NCBI GenBank assembly: GCA_016288815.1
Contig: JAEELF010000017.1
Span: 50,164-114,163, forward strand
From: Ruminococcus sp.
GTDB lineage: Bacteria; Bacillota; Clostridia; Oscillospirales; Ruminococcaceae
Length of the DNA stretch: 64,000 nucleotides
Direction of reading: 5' to 3'
Position 1 is the first letter of the stretch; every line of letters begins with the position of its first letter. The notes under the pieces were generated by a model. It saw only the letters and a program-made list of their open reading frames with translations. It ran no database searches and was not told where the DNA came from. The translations under genes were made by a program, and so were the position numbers. Below are positions 15,771 to 24,800 of this stretch, piece by piece.

Positions 15771-16277
15771 CTAAATCACGAGAATGCCCGCCATTAAGCC
15801 GAAAAGCGCCCATAAACTGCGGCAGAGCCGTCCCCGTTGAGCGTACTCCCCGGAGCGCCGGCAGGTCAGTTCATCCGCTTCCGATAGAAGCACTGAGATC
15901 GCGGAGACCTGCCCCTCGATGTCGGTAGTTCCCAGTATTTCGCCGAATTTGAGCAGCAGCTCCCGCTCCTCGTCCATGAGATCGTTCTGCCCCTCGACCG
16001 CCTCCCGCCACTGCAAATGGAAGTCGCTCCCCTGCCGGTAGACCGTCGGAACATCGCTCAGAAAGCTCAGTTTAGCAAGCATTTCCGAGCATTTCAGCGC
16101 GCCCGCGAGCTGGTAGACGTTCAGCGCCTGACACCTCAGCAGCGCACAGCTCCGTCGCAGCAGCTCCGCTGTCTGGCGGGAGACTTCGCGAGCGTCACGC
16201 AGCTTTTCCGCCTGTTTTACGCCGATCAGCGCCCCGGCTCCGGTTATCATGAGCGCCGCGGACAGCCTAAGAAGCAT
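15771..16277 (-). CDS. spoIIIAB: Stage III sporulation protein AB
   Basis: 168 residues, with a membrane helix at each end (LLRLSAALMITGAGALIGV; LCRSLWALFGLMAGILVI) and a helical soluble middle. The start at 16277 is chosen because AGGAGG lies nine bases upstream and it gives MLLRLSAALMITG. The fold resembles GspF-like proteins of secretion systems. It overlaps spoIIIAA by 11 bp. Confidence 0.93.
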   Translation of the reverse strand: MLLRLSAALMITGAGALIGVKQAEKLRDAREVSRQTAELLRRSCALLRCQALNVYQLAGALKCSEMLAKLSFLSDVPTVYRQGSDFHLQWREAVEGQNDLMDEERELLLKFGEILGTTDIEGQVSAISVLLSEADELTCRRSGEYAQRGRLCRSLWALFGLMAGILVI

Positions 16278-17187
16278 GGGTGAGCCTCCTGATCTCCGCG
16301 ATCTTCCCGGGCGCGTGAGACCCTGCAAGAATGACCGCGTACCCGAACACGCCCGCGTCGATGAGCTCCGCTGCGACCCGACGGCACATCAGATCCTCGT
16401 ACGATCCTGCGTGGAGCGTCGCCGCGAACCGCACTCCGCACCCATGTCCCTGAATGATTGCGCTACTGTCGTCAGGCGTTGATATCTCATCGCAGAAAAC
16501 GAAGTCGGGGGAAAGCGTCCTTATCGACGAGATCACGCCGTCCGCTCGGCTCGTCCCAACGAGGACGTCAGTGTTCAGACCGACATCATACGTCGCTGTA
16601 CCGGCGACCGTTGCGGATATCTCATTGCGCTCGTCTATAAGGACGCACTTCCTTCGGCCTCCGAAAAATCGGCATAGATCACGCAGAACGGTCGTCTTGC
16701 CGGAGTTGACTCCTCCGCAGATGAGCACTCCAGAATCCAACCCAACACGTTCCGCAACAGCCTCAGCGCAGCCGGTCACGCAGCGCGATATCCTGAAATT
16801 CAGCGAGCTGATGTCGCGAAGGGTACGCTCGTCAGTCCCGGAGGCAGTCCCCGCGACGCCTACCCTCACCCCGTTTTCGAGCATGAAATAGCCTTCCCTG
16901 AGCTCCCGCGCGCAGCTGTGGACTGAGTACCGGCACAGCGCGTTCACGATAGAATTAATCTCCTCCGCCGTGACCGTTACGCACGCCGCGCCCGGATTGT
17001 CAGCGAGATTCCCCGCCTCGTTCAGATAACGAATCCTGTCCGGGTAGACCAGAGAGACCGCACGTCCGCTGCGAATCCTTATCTCGGTCAGCCTCTCACA
17101 TGCGGATTGCGGCACACTCATCAGCACCGCACGCAGCCGCTCATTCATATACGCCGTCGCGGTCTCATAGCTTGTACTTCCTGTCAT
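16267..17187 (-). CDS. spoIIIAA: Stage III sporulation protein AA (ATPase)
   Basis: 306 residues, a secretion-type ATPase: Walker A GGVNSGKTTVLRDLCRFF (residues about 158-175), Walker B region DFVFCDEIS near 229, and HAGSYEDLMCR near 270. It would power the SpoIIIA complex from the mother-cell cytoplasm. It is the first gene of the eight-gene operon. The upstream 30 bases have GAGGAGTGATTCA before the ATG; I could not recognise a clear sigma-E promoter in the 120-bp gap. Confidence 0.95.
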   Translation of the reverse strand: MTGSTSYETATAYMNERLRAVLMSVPQSACERLTEIRIRSGRAVSLVYPDRIRYLNEAGNLADNPGAACVTVTAEEINSIVNALCRYSVHSCARELREGYFMLENGVRVGVAGTASGTDERTLRDISSLNFRISRCVTGCAEAVAERVGLDSGVLICGGVNSGKTTVLRDLCRFFGGRRKCVLIDERNEISATVAGTATYDVGLNTDVLVGTSRADGVISSIRTLSPDFVFCDEISTPDDSSAIIQGHGCGVRFAATLHAGSYEDLMCRRVAAELIDAGVFGYAVILAGSHAPGKIAEIRRLTHAS

Positions 17188-17245
17188 TGAATCACTCCTC
17201 GTTTTCGTCTGATTAATAATATTCAGCCGCGGACGAGGTTAGAAC

Positions 17246-17299
17246 AAAAAAGGGCGCCCGCGCGCCCATAAAAAAACAGCACACCGAAGTGTGCTGTTT
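17246..17299 (-). terminator. Two tandem intrinsic terminators after the ABC importer operon
   Basis: On the minus strand the first hairpin is AAACAGCACAC TTCG GTGTGCTGTTT followed by TTTTAT, and the second is GGGCGC GCGG GCGCCC followed by TTTTTTG. They separate the sugar-transport operon from spoIIIAA. Confidence 0.9.
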
Positions 17300-17308
17300 G
17301 ATGTACTA

Positions 17309-18205
17309 TTATTCCTTTACACCGCCGAGTGCAACGCCGGCAATGATGAATCTCGAAAGGAGAATGTAAACAGTTACGATAGGAAGAATAGAGAGTGCTA
17401 TCGCGAGGTAGATCGCACCGTAATCAGTGAACTTATCGGAAGCCTGAACGGCAGAGATCATCATCGGGAGGGTCTTCTGCTTGAATCTGGACGAGATAAG
17501 GATCATGTTAGGTGTATAGAAGTTGTTCCAGCTTGCGATAAAGGCGAAGATAGCCTGAACCGCGATAGCGGGCTTCATCATGGGGATCGCGATAGAGATG
17601 AAGGTTCTGAACTCATTACATCCGTCGATACGAGCTGCCTCGACGATGTCGAGCGGGAACGATGACTTCATGTAGGAACGCATGAAGTAAACGACCGCGG
17701 GAGCAGCGATAGCGGGGATGATAAGAGGCCAGTATGTATCTGTCAGACCGAGCTTTAACATGAAGTTAACGAAACCGGCAGATGTTACCTGTACAGGAAC
17801 CATCATTACGAGGAGTATGATCGTGTAGGAGATCTCCTTGAGCTTGAAGTCATAGACATGGATGCCGTATGCAGTCATAGCCGAGAAGAAAACCGTGAAC
17901 ACAGTCGCAAAACCTGTAATGGTGAAAGAGTTCTTATAACCTATACCAACATTGTAAACGGTATTGTAGTTAACGTTGTGGAAAAGGGTGTTAAAGTTCT
18001 GGAATAAGCTCTTACCCGGTATAAAGGATATACCGTTCGCTATTTCCGTAGAAGAACGGGTAGCGTTGATGATAAGAATGTAGATAGGGAGAAGACAGAT
18101 GAAGGTCAGGATCACGAACCAAGCAACGAGGATACCGGACTTGAGTCTTACCTTAAGGGTATAGTTATCCTTTGCCTGACCGTATACAGATTTCATATTG
18201 CTCAT
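17309..18205 (-). CDS. Carbohydrate ABC transporter permease, MalG type
   Basis: 298 residues with six predicted membrane helices. The EAA loop EAARIDGCNEFRTFISIAIPMMKPA (ATPase contact) lies near residue 185. It is the second permease of a CUT1 sugar importer. Its start overlaps the upstream permease by 4 bp. The substrate cannot be read from the sequence. Confidence 0.93.
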   Translation of the reverse strand: MSNMKSVYGQAKDNYTLKVRLKSGILVAWFVILTFICLLPIYILIINATRSSTEIANGISFIPGKSLFQNFNTLFHNVNYNTVYNVGIGYKNSFTITGFATVFTVFFSAMTAYGIHVYDFKLKEISYTIILLVMMVPVQVTSAGFVNFMLKLGLTDTYWPLIIPAIAAPAVVYFMRSYMKSSFPLDIVEAARIDGCNEFRTFISIAIPMMKPAIAVQAIFAFIASWNNFYTPNMILISSRFKQKTLPMMISAVQASDKFTDYGAIYLAIALSILPIVTVYILLSRFIIAGVALGGVKE

Positions 18206-19296
18206 AACGAAAGACCTCCAAACTGCTTGCTCTTAAGCTTATTCTGCTTTTCGATCTTCTTGCGCTGCTTCTTCTTGGCGATCTCGTCCTTGTCACGGGT
18301 GAGATAGAACGCGATGCAGCCGAGGAACAGAGTTACGAAGAAGAGCAGAACGGACGCAGCGCCTGCAAAGCCCATCTTCGGGTCAGTCTGATCGTAGAAG
18401 TACTCGTAGATGTAGACCGCAATGGTCTTGAGGTTGTCGCTTCGATGATTCGGGTCATTGTGGTAGAGGAACGGAATATCGAACATCTGGAGACCACCGA
18501 TCATGGAAGTAACGAGAGTATAAGCCATGATAGGGCTGAGGAGCGGGAAGGTGATCTTTCTGAAGACCTGTCCCGAGCTTGCGCCGTCGATAGCAGCTGC
18601 CTCGAAGAGAGACGGGTTGATACCCTGGATACCGGACATGAGCATGATCATGGTATTACCGAACCACATCCATGTCTGGATAAACATAACTACTCCACGG
18701 GACTGCCATACACCAGTAATGAACTTTATGGAGTCGTACTTTTCCGAAACAGGATCCTGGCTTACAACACCGATCTTATGTAAGAAAAGGTTGAGGGAGC
18801 CCGGAACGTTCTCCGCCTCGCCGCAGAGCTGGAGGAAGAGTACAGCAACTGAAGCTGCCGTGATGATATTCGGAAGGTACATAACTACCTTGAAGAATCC
18901 CTTTCCCGGGATCTTGAGCTGAGCGTCCGTGAACCACACAGCAAGAGAAAGGGACAGAATTATCTGAGGAATGAAGTTTCCAAGCCAGAGGATAACAGTA
19001 TTACCAAAGGCATGGAGGAAATTCTCGTGGATTACTCTTGCGGTTCTGTCACCGATATTGAAGGAAACCTCGCCGTTGTCACCCATTACCTTGGTGCCAA
19101 CGCCTCGGAGAAGAGCCTTGTAGTTAGCAAGACCAACAGTCTGATCACCTGTATAATCCTTAAAGCTAAGAATAAAGGTGTTGATCAGAGGCCATAACTG
19201 GAAAAAGAAATAAACAACAAAGAAAGGGATTATGAACAGGTATCCCCATTTAGCATAGCTGATGGATTTGATCCTACGCCGAGCACCTGATGCCAT
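18202..19296 (-). CDS. Carbohydrate ABC transporter permease, MalF type
   Basis: About 364 residues with six membrane helices and the EAA loop FEAAAIDGASSGQVFRKITFPLLSP (near residue 240). The C-terminus is a lysine-rich cytoplasmic tail (KKKQRKKIEKQNKLKSKQ). The ATG at 19296 (GAGAGGTG eight bases upstream) gives MASGARRRIKSISYAKWGY; the track start at 19341 would run through the intergenic hairpin. No ATPase gene accompanies the operon, so a shared MsmX-like ATPase is likely encoded elsewhere. Confidence 0.93.
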   Translation of the reverse strand: MASGARRRIKSISYAKWGYLFIIPFFVVYFFFQLWPLINTFILSFKDYTGDQTVGLANYKALLRGVGTKVMGDNGEVSFNIGDRTARVIHENFLHAFGNTVILWLGNFIPQIILSLSLAVWFTDAQLKIPGKGFFKVVMYLPNIITAASVAVLFLQLCGEAENVPGSLNLFLHKIGVVSQDPVSEKYDSIKFITGVWQSRGVVMFIQTWMWFGNTMIMLMSGIQGINPSLFEAAAIDGASSGQVFRKITFPLLSPIMAYTLVTSMIGGLQMFDIPFLYHNDPNHRSDNLKTIAVYIYEYFYDQTDPKMGFAGAASVLLFFVTLFLGCIAFYLTRDKDEIAKKKQRKKIEKQNKLKSKQFGGLSL

Positions 19297-19340
19297 AACG
19301 CACACACCTCTCAAACTGGAATAATATAGATAAATATACA

Positions 19341-19368
19341 CCTACGGAATACCGAAGTATTCCGTAGG
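19341..19368 (-). promoter_or_regulatory. Intergenic hairpin between solute-binding protein and permeases
   Basis: A perfect 12-bp stem with a TTCG loop on the minus strand (CCTACGGAATAC TTCG GTATTCCGTAGG), without a T-run. This is a usual place for an mRNA-stabilising or partially terminating hairpin that keeps the binding protein more abundant than the permeases. Confidence 0.75.
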
Positions 19369-19407
19369 CATACATATTACGTTGTTATAGTGAGTCGATC
19401 AGATGGA

Positions 19408-20871
19408 TCAGTCAACGTTGATTGCAGTTACCTGCTCAGCGATCTTGTCCTTGAATGCCTCAACTGTGTCATCCCAAGACTTGCCGCCATCGAGGTAGTT
19501 ATCCTTAACAGCCTCGATAAATGCTGTCTTGATTGTAGCATCGTAAGGAGTGATAAGACCGTTGAAGTTGATGTTCTTAGCGTTCTCAGCGAGCTCAGCG
19601 TAGAAGTTCTGACCGCCGAGGTTGTTTGTGATTGTCTCGTTGAATACTGTGTTGGAGCTGATAAGGCTATCCATTACAGCGCTGTTGTTTACATACTCAG
19701 GCTTAGCAACAGCGTACTTGGACATCTGGTCCTCGTTAGATGTTGCAGAGAGGATGAAGTCACGAGCCTCTTCGCCGTTATCAGTCTTCGGGTTAACAAC
19801 GATCCAAGTACCGCCCCAGTAGAAAGGAGTCGGGCCCTGGCATACTGCCCACTTGCCGTATGTCTCGCCCTCGATGCCTGCTTCCTCATCGTGACCAGTT
19901 GCCTGGAGAGCGAAGCCGCCGAAGCCCCATGTGGATACGAAGTAGCCCATGCAAGTGTCGTTTGTACCAGCTGCTGTCCACTCAGGTGTCCACTGGCCGT
20001 TCTTTGTGATACCGCCGCAGTCCCAGAGCTCCTTAGCTGTGTTAGCGAACTCCTCGCAGAAGGAATCGATCTGGAGAGTGTTGTCCTTAACCCACGGAGT
20101 TGTACGTCCGCAAGCGTAAGCCTGCCAGAGACCACCGAGAGTATCAGCAAGAGCTGTCTTGCCGCCGGACTGCTCAGATACTGTCTTAGCAGCGTCAACG
20201 AACTTAGTCCAGTCACCGATCTTCTCCTGCATCTCAGCGGGAGTCTTTGCACCGAGGTACTGCTCAGCGAGGTCAGATCTGTAGTAGAAGCCGCCTGCTG
20301 CTGCCTGCCAGGAAACACCCTTGCGGATACCGGAAGAAGACTTACCGATCTCCTCAGTGTACTTGTACATGTTAGCGAAATCAGAATCGCCGAGACCGAG
20401 GTCTGTGAGTGCAAGTGTCTTGGAGTCATCGTTGATATACTTGAGTGCCCAGTCAGCCTCGCAGAAGTATACGTCAAGGTCATCACCAGAAGTGAAGAGG
20501 TTGTCGTACTTCTCAGCTGCGTCGCCGCCGCCTACACCGAAGTTGATGAACTTGATACCGGAAACCTTGTCGTTAGCGAGGTCGTCCTTGATAGAATCAA
20601 AGCTGAGGCCCTTCCACTGAGCGATAAGGAACGGAACGTCATCTGCGTTCCAAGCAGCAACTGTGAATGTGTCGCCGCCCTTACCAACAGAATCAGCGAT
20701 CTGACCTGTGCTCTCAGCAGGAACGTCAGGTGTAGAGTTGTCGCCGGAATTTGCAGCTGTGTTGTCGCTTGTAGCAGCAGAAGAATCGTTCTTGTCGCCG
20801 CAGGAAGCGAATGCAGTAGCAGCCATAGCAAGTGTAGCTACTAAAGCTAATGTTCTCTTAAGTGTGTTCAT
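19408..20871 (-). CDS. Sugar ABC transporter substrate-binding lipoprotein
   Basis: 487 residues. A lipoprotein signal peptide (MNTLKRTLALVATLAMAATA) ends at the lipobox AFASC, followed by a Ser/Asp/Thr-rich tether (SSAATSDNTAANSGDNS) and a family-1-type solute-binding domain (GGDTFTVAAWNADDV near the start). It captures the sugar outside the cell for the two permeases downstream. AAGGAGGAAAAATCTA precedes the ATG. Codons are strongly biased, as expected for an abundant protein. Confidence 0.93.
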   Translation of the reverse strand: MNTLKRTLALVATLAMAATAFASCGDKNDSSAATSDNTAANSGDNSTPDVPAESTGQIADSVGKGGDTFTVAAWNADDVPFLIAQWKGLSFDSIKDDLANDKVSGIKFINFGVGGGDAAEKYDNLFTSGDDLDVYFCEADWALKYINDDSKTLALTDLGLGDSDFANMYKYTEEIGKSSSGIRKGVSWQAAAGGFYYRSDLAEQYLGAKTPAEMQEKIGDWTKFVDAAKTVSEQSGGKTALADTLGGLWQAYACGRTTPWVKDNTLQIDSFCEEFANTAKELWDCGGITKNGQWTPEWTAAGTNDTCMGYFVSTWGFGGFALQATGHDEEAGIEGETYGKWAVCQGPTPFYWGGTWIVVNPKTDNGEEARDFILSATSNEDQMSKYAVAKPEYVNNSAVMDSLISSNTVFNETITNNLGGQNFYAELAENAKNINFNGLITPYDATIKTAFIEAVKDNYLDGGKSWDDTVEAFKDKIAEQVTAINVD

Positions 20872-20895
20872 TAGATTTTTCCTCCTTAAATATGT

Positions 20896-20923
20896 ATATT
20901 ATATCTCTCATGGGATATAATAT
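20896..20923. repeat. Inverted repeat carrying a -10 box on both strands
   Basis: ATATTATATC, 8 nt, GATATAATAT: a perfect 10-bp inverted repeat. Each arm contains TATAAT, one per strand. The minus-strand copy is suitably placed to start the solute-binding-protein transcript (about 30 nt upstream of its ATG); its -35 is poor. The plus-strand copy points into the GC-rich island. It may be an operator, a divergent promoter, or both. Confidence 0.6.
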
Positions 20924-20931
20924 GTATGGAT

Positions 20932-21127
20932 AATTTTGGCGGATCGCCGTGCGCTTGTTTCAGCAGTGCGAATGTGCTCGCAGCGCCTATCCCCGTGCAG
21001 GGCTTCACCGTATCTGGCTTGTGGATCCGGTCGCCCGGAAGCCTGACTCACACCCTCAGCCTTGGATAGTCGCTCCGGCTGATGCCGCAGGACGTGCAGA
21101 CGGGCAGACGGTGTTCGTCTTTGCAAT
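20932..21127. other. GC-rich intergenic island of unknown nature
   Basis: About 195 bp of GC-rich sequence sits between AT-rich flanks, in the 451-bp gap between the solute-binding protein and the ComEA-like gene. It has several short self-complementary elements, for example TCCGG TCGC CCGGA, and TCAGCC pairing with GGCTGA. Reading frames on either strand are short. On the minus strand a 31-codon ORF (21048-21143) has CTSCG but no ribosome-binding site, and the same frame remains open after its TGA. It could be a structured RNA, a dispersed repeat, or a decayed gene; I cannot decide. The rest of the gap is AT-rich with nothing else seen. Confidence 0.45.
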
Positions 21128-21322
21128 TAAAAATATACAGCATTTTTTGTGCAAAGTCAATGCTTTGAATCGTTCTTTAATCTTTTTTGAGCACCTTGTA
21201 CATTTTCAACAGTTATTCTTCGGTAATAATTACATAAATCCAATGGTCAAAACCAAAAAGTTACAAAACGGTAAAAGTCATTTTCTCTCTATTTTCACGA
21301 ATTATACACTTCCGTTTTATAC

Positions 21323-21844
21323 CTATTGCCCAACTGTTACAAAATTGACGATCTCAGCGACCTCTTTTTGTTCAAGTTCATCAATGTACAAAAGCTCGTA
21401 AACATGGCTGTAGCCGCCGATCTCCTCACGGAGCCGGATAATATGTTCTGCCGTCGCCTCATCGACGTGCGGCAGCAGCATGAGCTCCTCCGCAGTCGCT
21501 GTGTTGATGTTTATCGGAGCGACCTCTTCAAGCGTGGGAACGTGCTCCGTGACGAACTCTGTTTCGGGCTCTGTCGTTTCAGGAGCGGATGTTTCAGGCG
21601 GGGCAGCGGTCGTCTTGGGAGGCTTGGTCGTCGTCACCTTGACCGTCGTCTGCTTCGGCGCCTTTGTCGCCGCGGGAGCCTTAGTGACCGCAGGAGCCTC
21701 CGTCACTTCGGGAGCAGTCGTCTCCACGACGGTCATCACGGGCACAGTCTCGGAGCGCCGCCGCGAAAATACCGCGATCCCGGCAGTAGCACCGACTATG
21801 ACCGCCGCTGCCGCAATGATCAGTATATCTTCCTTTGCTCTCAC
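21323..21844 (-). CDS. ComEA-like helix-hairpin-helix protein
   Basis: 173 residues: one N-terminal membrane helix (ILIIAAAAVIVGATAGIAVF), a long Thr/Pro/Ala/Glu linker (residues about 40-105, with TKAP and TTKPP repeats) and a C-terminal helix-hairpin-helix domain INTATAEELMLLPHVDEATAEHII. The domain matches ComEA, a surface DNA receptor in transformation, but the linker resembles those of clostridial surface proteins. No other competence gene is nearby. GTG is the only in-frame start near a ribosome-binding site. It lies 40 bp downstream of the dockerin peptidase, in the same direction. Confidence 0.8.
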   Translation of the reverse strand: MRAKEDILIIAAAAVIVGATAGIAVFSRRRSETVPVMTVVETTAPEVTEAPAVTKAPAATKAPKQTTVKVTTTKPPKTTAAPPETSAPETTEPETEFVTEHVPTLEEVAPININTATAEELMLLPHVDEATAEHIIRLREEIGGYSHVYELLYIDELEQKEVAEIVNFVTVGQ

Positions 21845-21884
21845 TCCATCACCGCCTTCAGATCACACCGCGAGCGTATCCGCA

Positions 21885-24800
21885 TCACGAATTGTTTGCA
21901 TTATAAATAAGTATAAGGCTCGCGTCGATCGGGTCGATCAGACCGTCGCCGTTGTAGTCCGCCCGCGAAAGGAACTTCTCCTCTATCGGTGAGGGCTCGC
22001 CGTTCGTCGCGTTGGCATTGTGCACGAGTATCAGCGAGGCGTCCACGCCGTCCACCATGCCGTCGTTGTTGACATCGCCCACGAGCACGCCCCCGCTGAG
22101 GGTCATTATCGTCACCTTCGACGCAAAAGCCGTGTCCGTCGCGGCGTACCGCACTGCATATAGACCCTCACTGTCGCTCGCCGTGCTGCCGAACTCTCCC
22201 CCGAGGAGCGCCGACAGGTACTTCGTGTCGTCAGTCCCGAACATTGCCGCAGCGAGCACCCCGAACACTTCATCGTCGCTGAACGCATACATCTTTGCAA
22301 GCTCAGCGATATCCGTGCCGCCGCCGGACAGCGCCATGATCTCAAAGTCGAACCCGATCATTTCCAAACCGTCAGCGATCACCATGATCTCCGGCGTTAT
22401 CTCCGGCAGTTCGGGTGCCGCGGGGACATTTACCGTCAGCGGCAGACTGGCGAATTCGTCCTCGCCGGCTGCTATCTTAAGCGAGAGGGTCTCCCCCGGG
22501 ATAACGCGCACCGCATAGTTCATCGTCATGCCGGAGTTTATGAATTTGCCGTCGATGAGCCTCGGAGCCGCACTGACATAATCAGCCGAGCCCTCGGTGA
22601 GTATGAGCAGACGCCCCGTGTCGTCCTTCGGGATGAATCCCAGTGTCTCGCTGTAGTAGTCGAACTCCAGATCTGGCAGCACCGCCCTCTGCGGTACCTC
22701 GACGCTCACGTTCGTCTGGTCCAATCTCACCGTAATGGTCTGCCCCGCATACTCGCCCACGCTGCCGCCTTGCGGTATTTTCGTCCCGTCAGGAGCGTAA
22801 GCCGCCACGCCTTGATAGTCGATGGTCTCGTTCTCGAGGTCTATCGTCGCAGGACTTTTGACCACAGTAAGGGTCACGGTGCTGTCGGGGTCAGAGGTGC
22901 CCGTCAGCTCAAATGTTATCGTTATCACGTCACCGTAGTTTTCGGGTGCGATGTGGTCGGTGTAGGTGTAAGCCTTTATCGGGACGCCGTCCATAGTGAT
23001 GTCCGCCGCCGTCTCCGGGTAGAGATCGACGCAGTAATCCGACGGTCCGATGTCGATGCGGTATTCATTCTCGCCCACGCGCTTAGCCTTCCCGTAGACC
23101 GGATTAGAGTATATCCGCTGACCGTTCGAGCCGTTCACCATATTCGGGTACATTCTGTAGGAAAGCACATTGAACCCGCTCCTTGCCGGGGTGAACGTCC
23201 GCTGAGTAAAGGTGCTGAAGTCGGTCGTCGCGGAGACGGTCATCTTCTCCGTCACCTCAATGGGAGCGGAGTACAGCTCGTACTCCGAGCCGTTGACCGA
23301 CACATAGATATCGCTGCCGTCCTTGACTGACAGTTCAACGCGCTCGCCGGCGTGTATCTCGCCCGATATATGTGAAAAATCAACGGTATTCACGGGATTT
23401 CCGAAAGCCTTCAACGAGATGTTGCCGATGACCATTTCGAGGTCTCCCGCCGAGAACATCGTCCTATAGAGCTGCAAGGCGTTCTCCGCGTTCGCGAGCT
23501 CCTCCGTGTCCTCCGGCTCCAGACCGTCGAACAGCTGATCCTCAACGCTCTGCAGCAGAGCGTCCTTCTCCTCATCTGTGAGCGTGTAGCTGAAATCAGC
23601 CACGTCCTCCCAGCTCACGCCGTCGCCGCTGTAGAAGCTCTCCCCGGGGGCGGTGTGCGCGGAGACCGTATCATAGTCCTCATACGCTCCCAGACTGTAC
23701 AGCACCTCGCCGGACTCCGTATCGTTCACGGTGTAGCAGCCCTCAAGCGGTATAACATACGGATTGTCCGCGCAGTAGAGCTTCACCATAACGCCGAAGC
23801 TGCTCCCTGCGTCAACGTAGACGTCCTCGTCGAGCTCAAGGGTCATATAGCCTGTCATATCGCACGTTCCCGAGCTCACGCCGGATGGCTTTCCCGAGGT
23901 CGGGACAGCGGGGTCGGTGAGATCAGTATAGACAGTCACGTCGTAGGATGTGCCGGGTGTCATGATGTAGGTGGAGACCGCCTCTATCTGCATGGAGCTG
24001 CCGGCAGTGAAGACGTTCGCCATATATGAGGGCTCGGGATCGTCGGAGGGGTCATTGCCGCTCATTATCTGGAACGGTATGCAGTTGTCGTGCTGGAATA
24101 TCTCGGCATAGTTGTCCGCCGAACCGAGCTCATACACGCAGAACTCCCCTATCGACATATCGTCGTAGGATATCCAGATACAGCCGTCCTTTCCGGAGCT
24201 GATCCCCCAGCTGTTCTTGACCAGCCAGGCGCCGTCGTGCTCGGGCTCGTTCTTGAAATTCTCCTTGGGGAAGCTGTCGTCCCAGCCGATAATAGTTATC
24301 ATGTGGTTGGCGAAGCGCGGGGGCTTGCGGGTATACGACGAGCAGTACACATAGCTGTAGTTCTTCGAGGTATTCGAGTAGAACGAAGCCTCCACTGCAA
24401 GCCCGTCGTACACGAACTGCTTGATCTGCGAGTTCACTTCGCCGCAGTTGGAGCGTTCAGCGTCGTAGTCGAACATATACGCATTCTCGAGGTGGAAATC
24501 CGCTTCATAGCGCAGCGCCTCGGTCTTCTCGGCGTCCTCGAGGATATCAATGCGGTCGTAGGGCAGCTTGTCCTCCATGATCGGTCCCGACCACTGCGCC
24601 CACAGATTCGCCGTAACGCCTGCCATAGCGCCCGCGTCGAGAATATCCCCGACTGTCTCACCCTCAGCGTGCGGAACGGCGTACTCGCCCGTGTAGGACA
24701 TATAAGCCGTGTGCAGCTCAGAGAGATCGATACCGGGTACTCTGCCGATGAGGCTCGATTCAGCGCACGCCGCCGCCGAATGCGCCCAGCACGTCCCGTA

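Noticed and set aside
19390-20844. 484-residue plus-strand ORF rich in Ser, Leu, Val and Cys
   Set aside because: Antisense of the solute-binding protein; no homologous motif or start signal.
20932-21127. Cobalamin riboswitch, 6S RNA or SRP RNA in the GC-rich island
   Set aside because: Some short words look similar but the conserved order and cores of these classes are absent.
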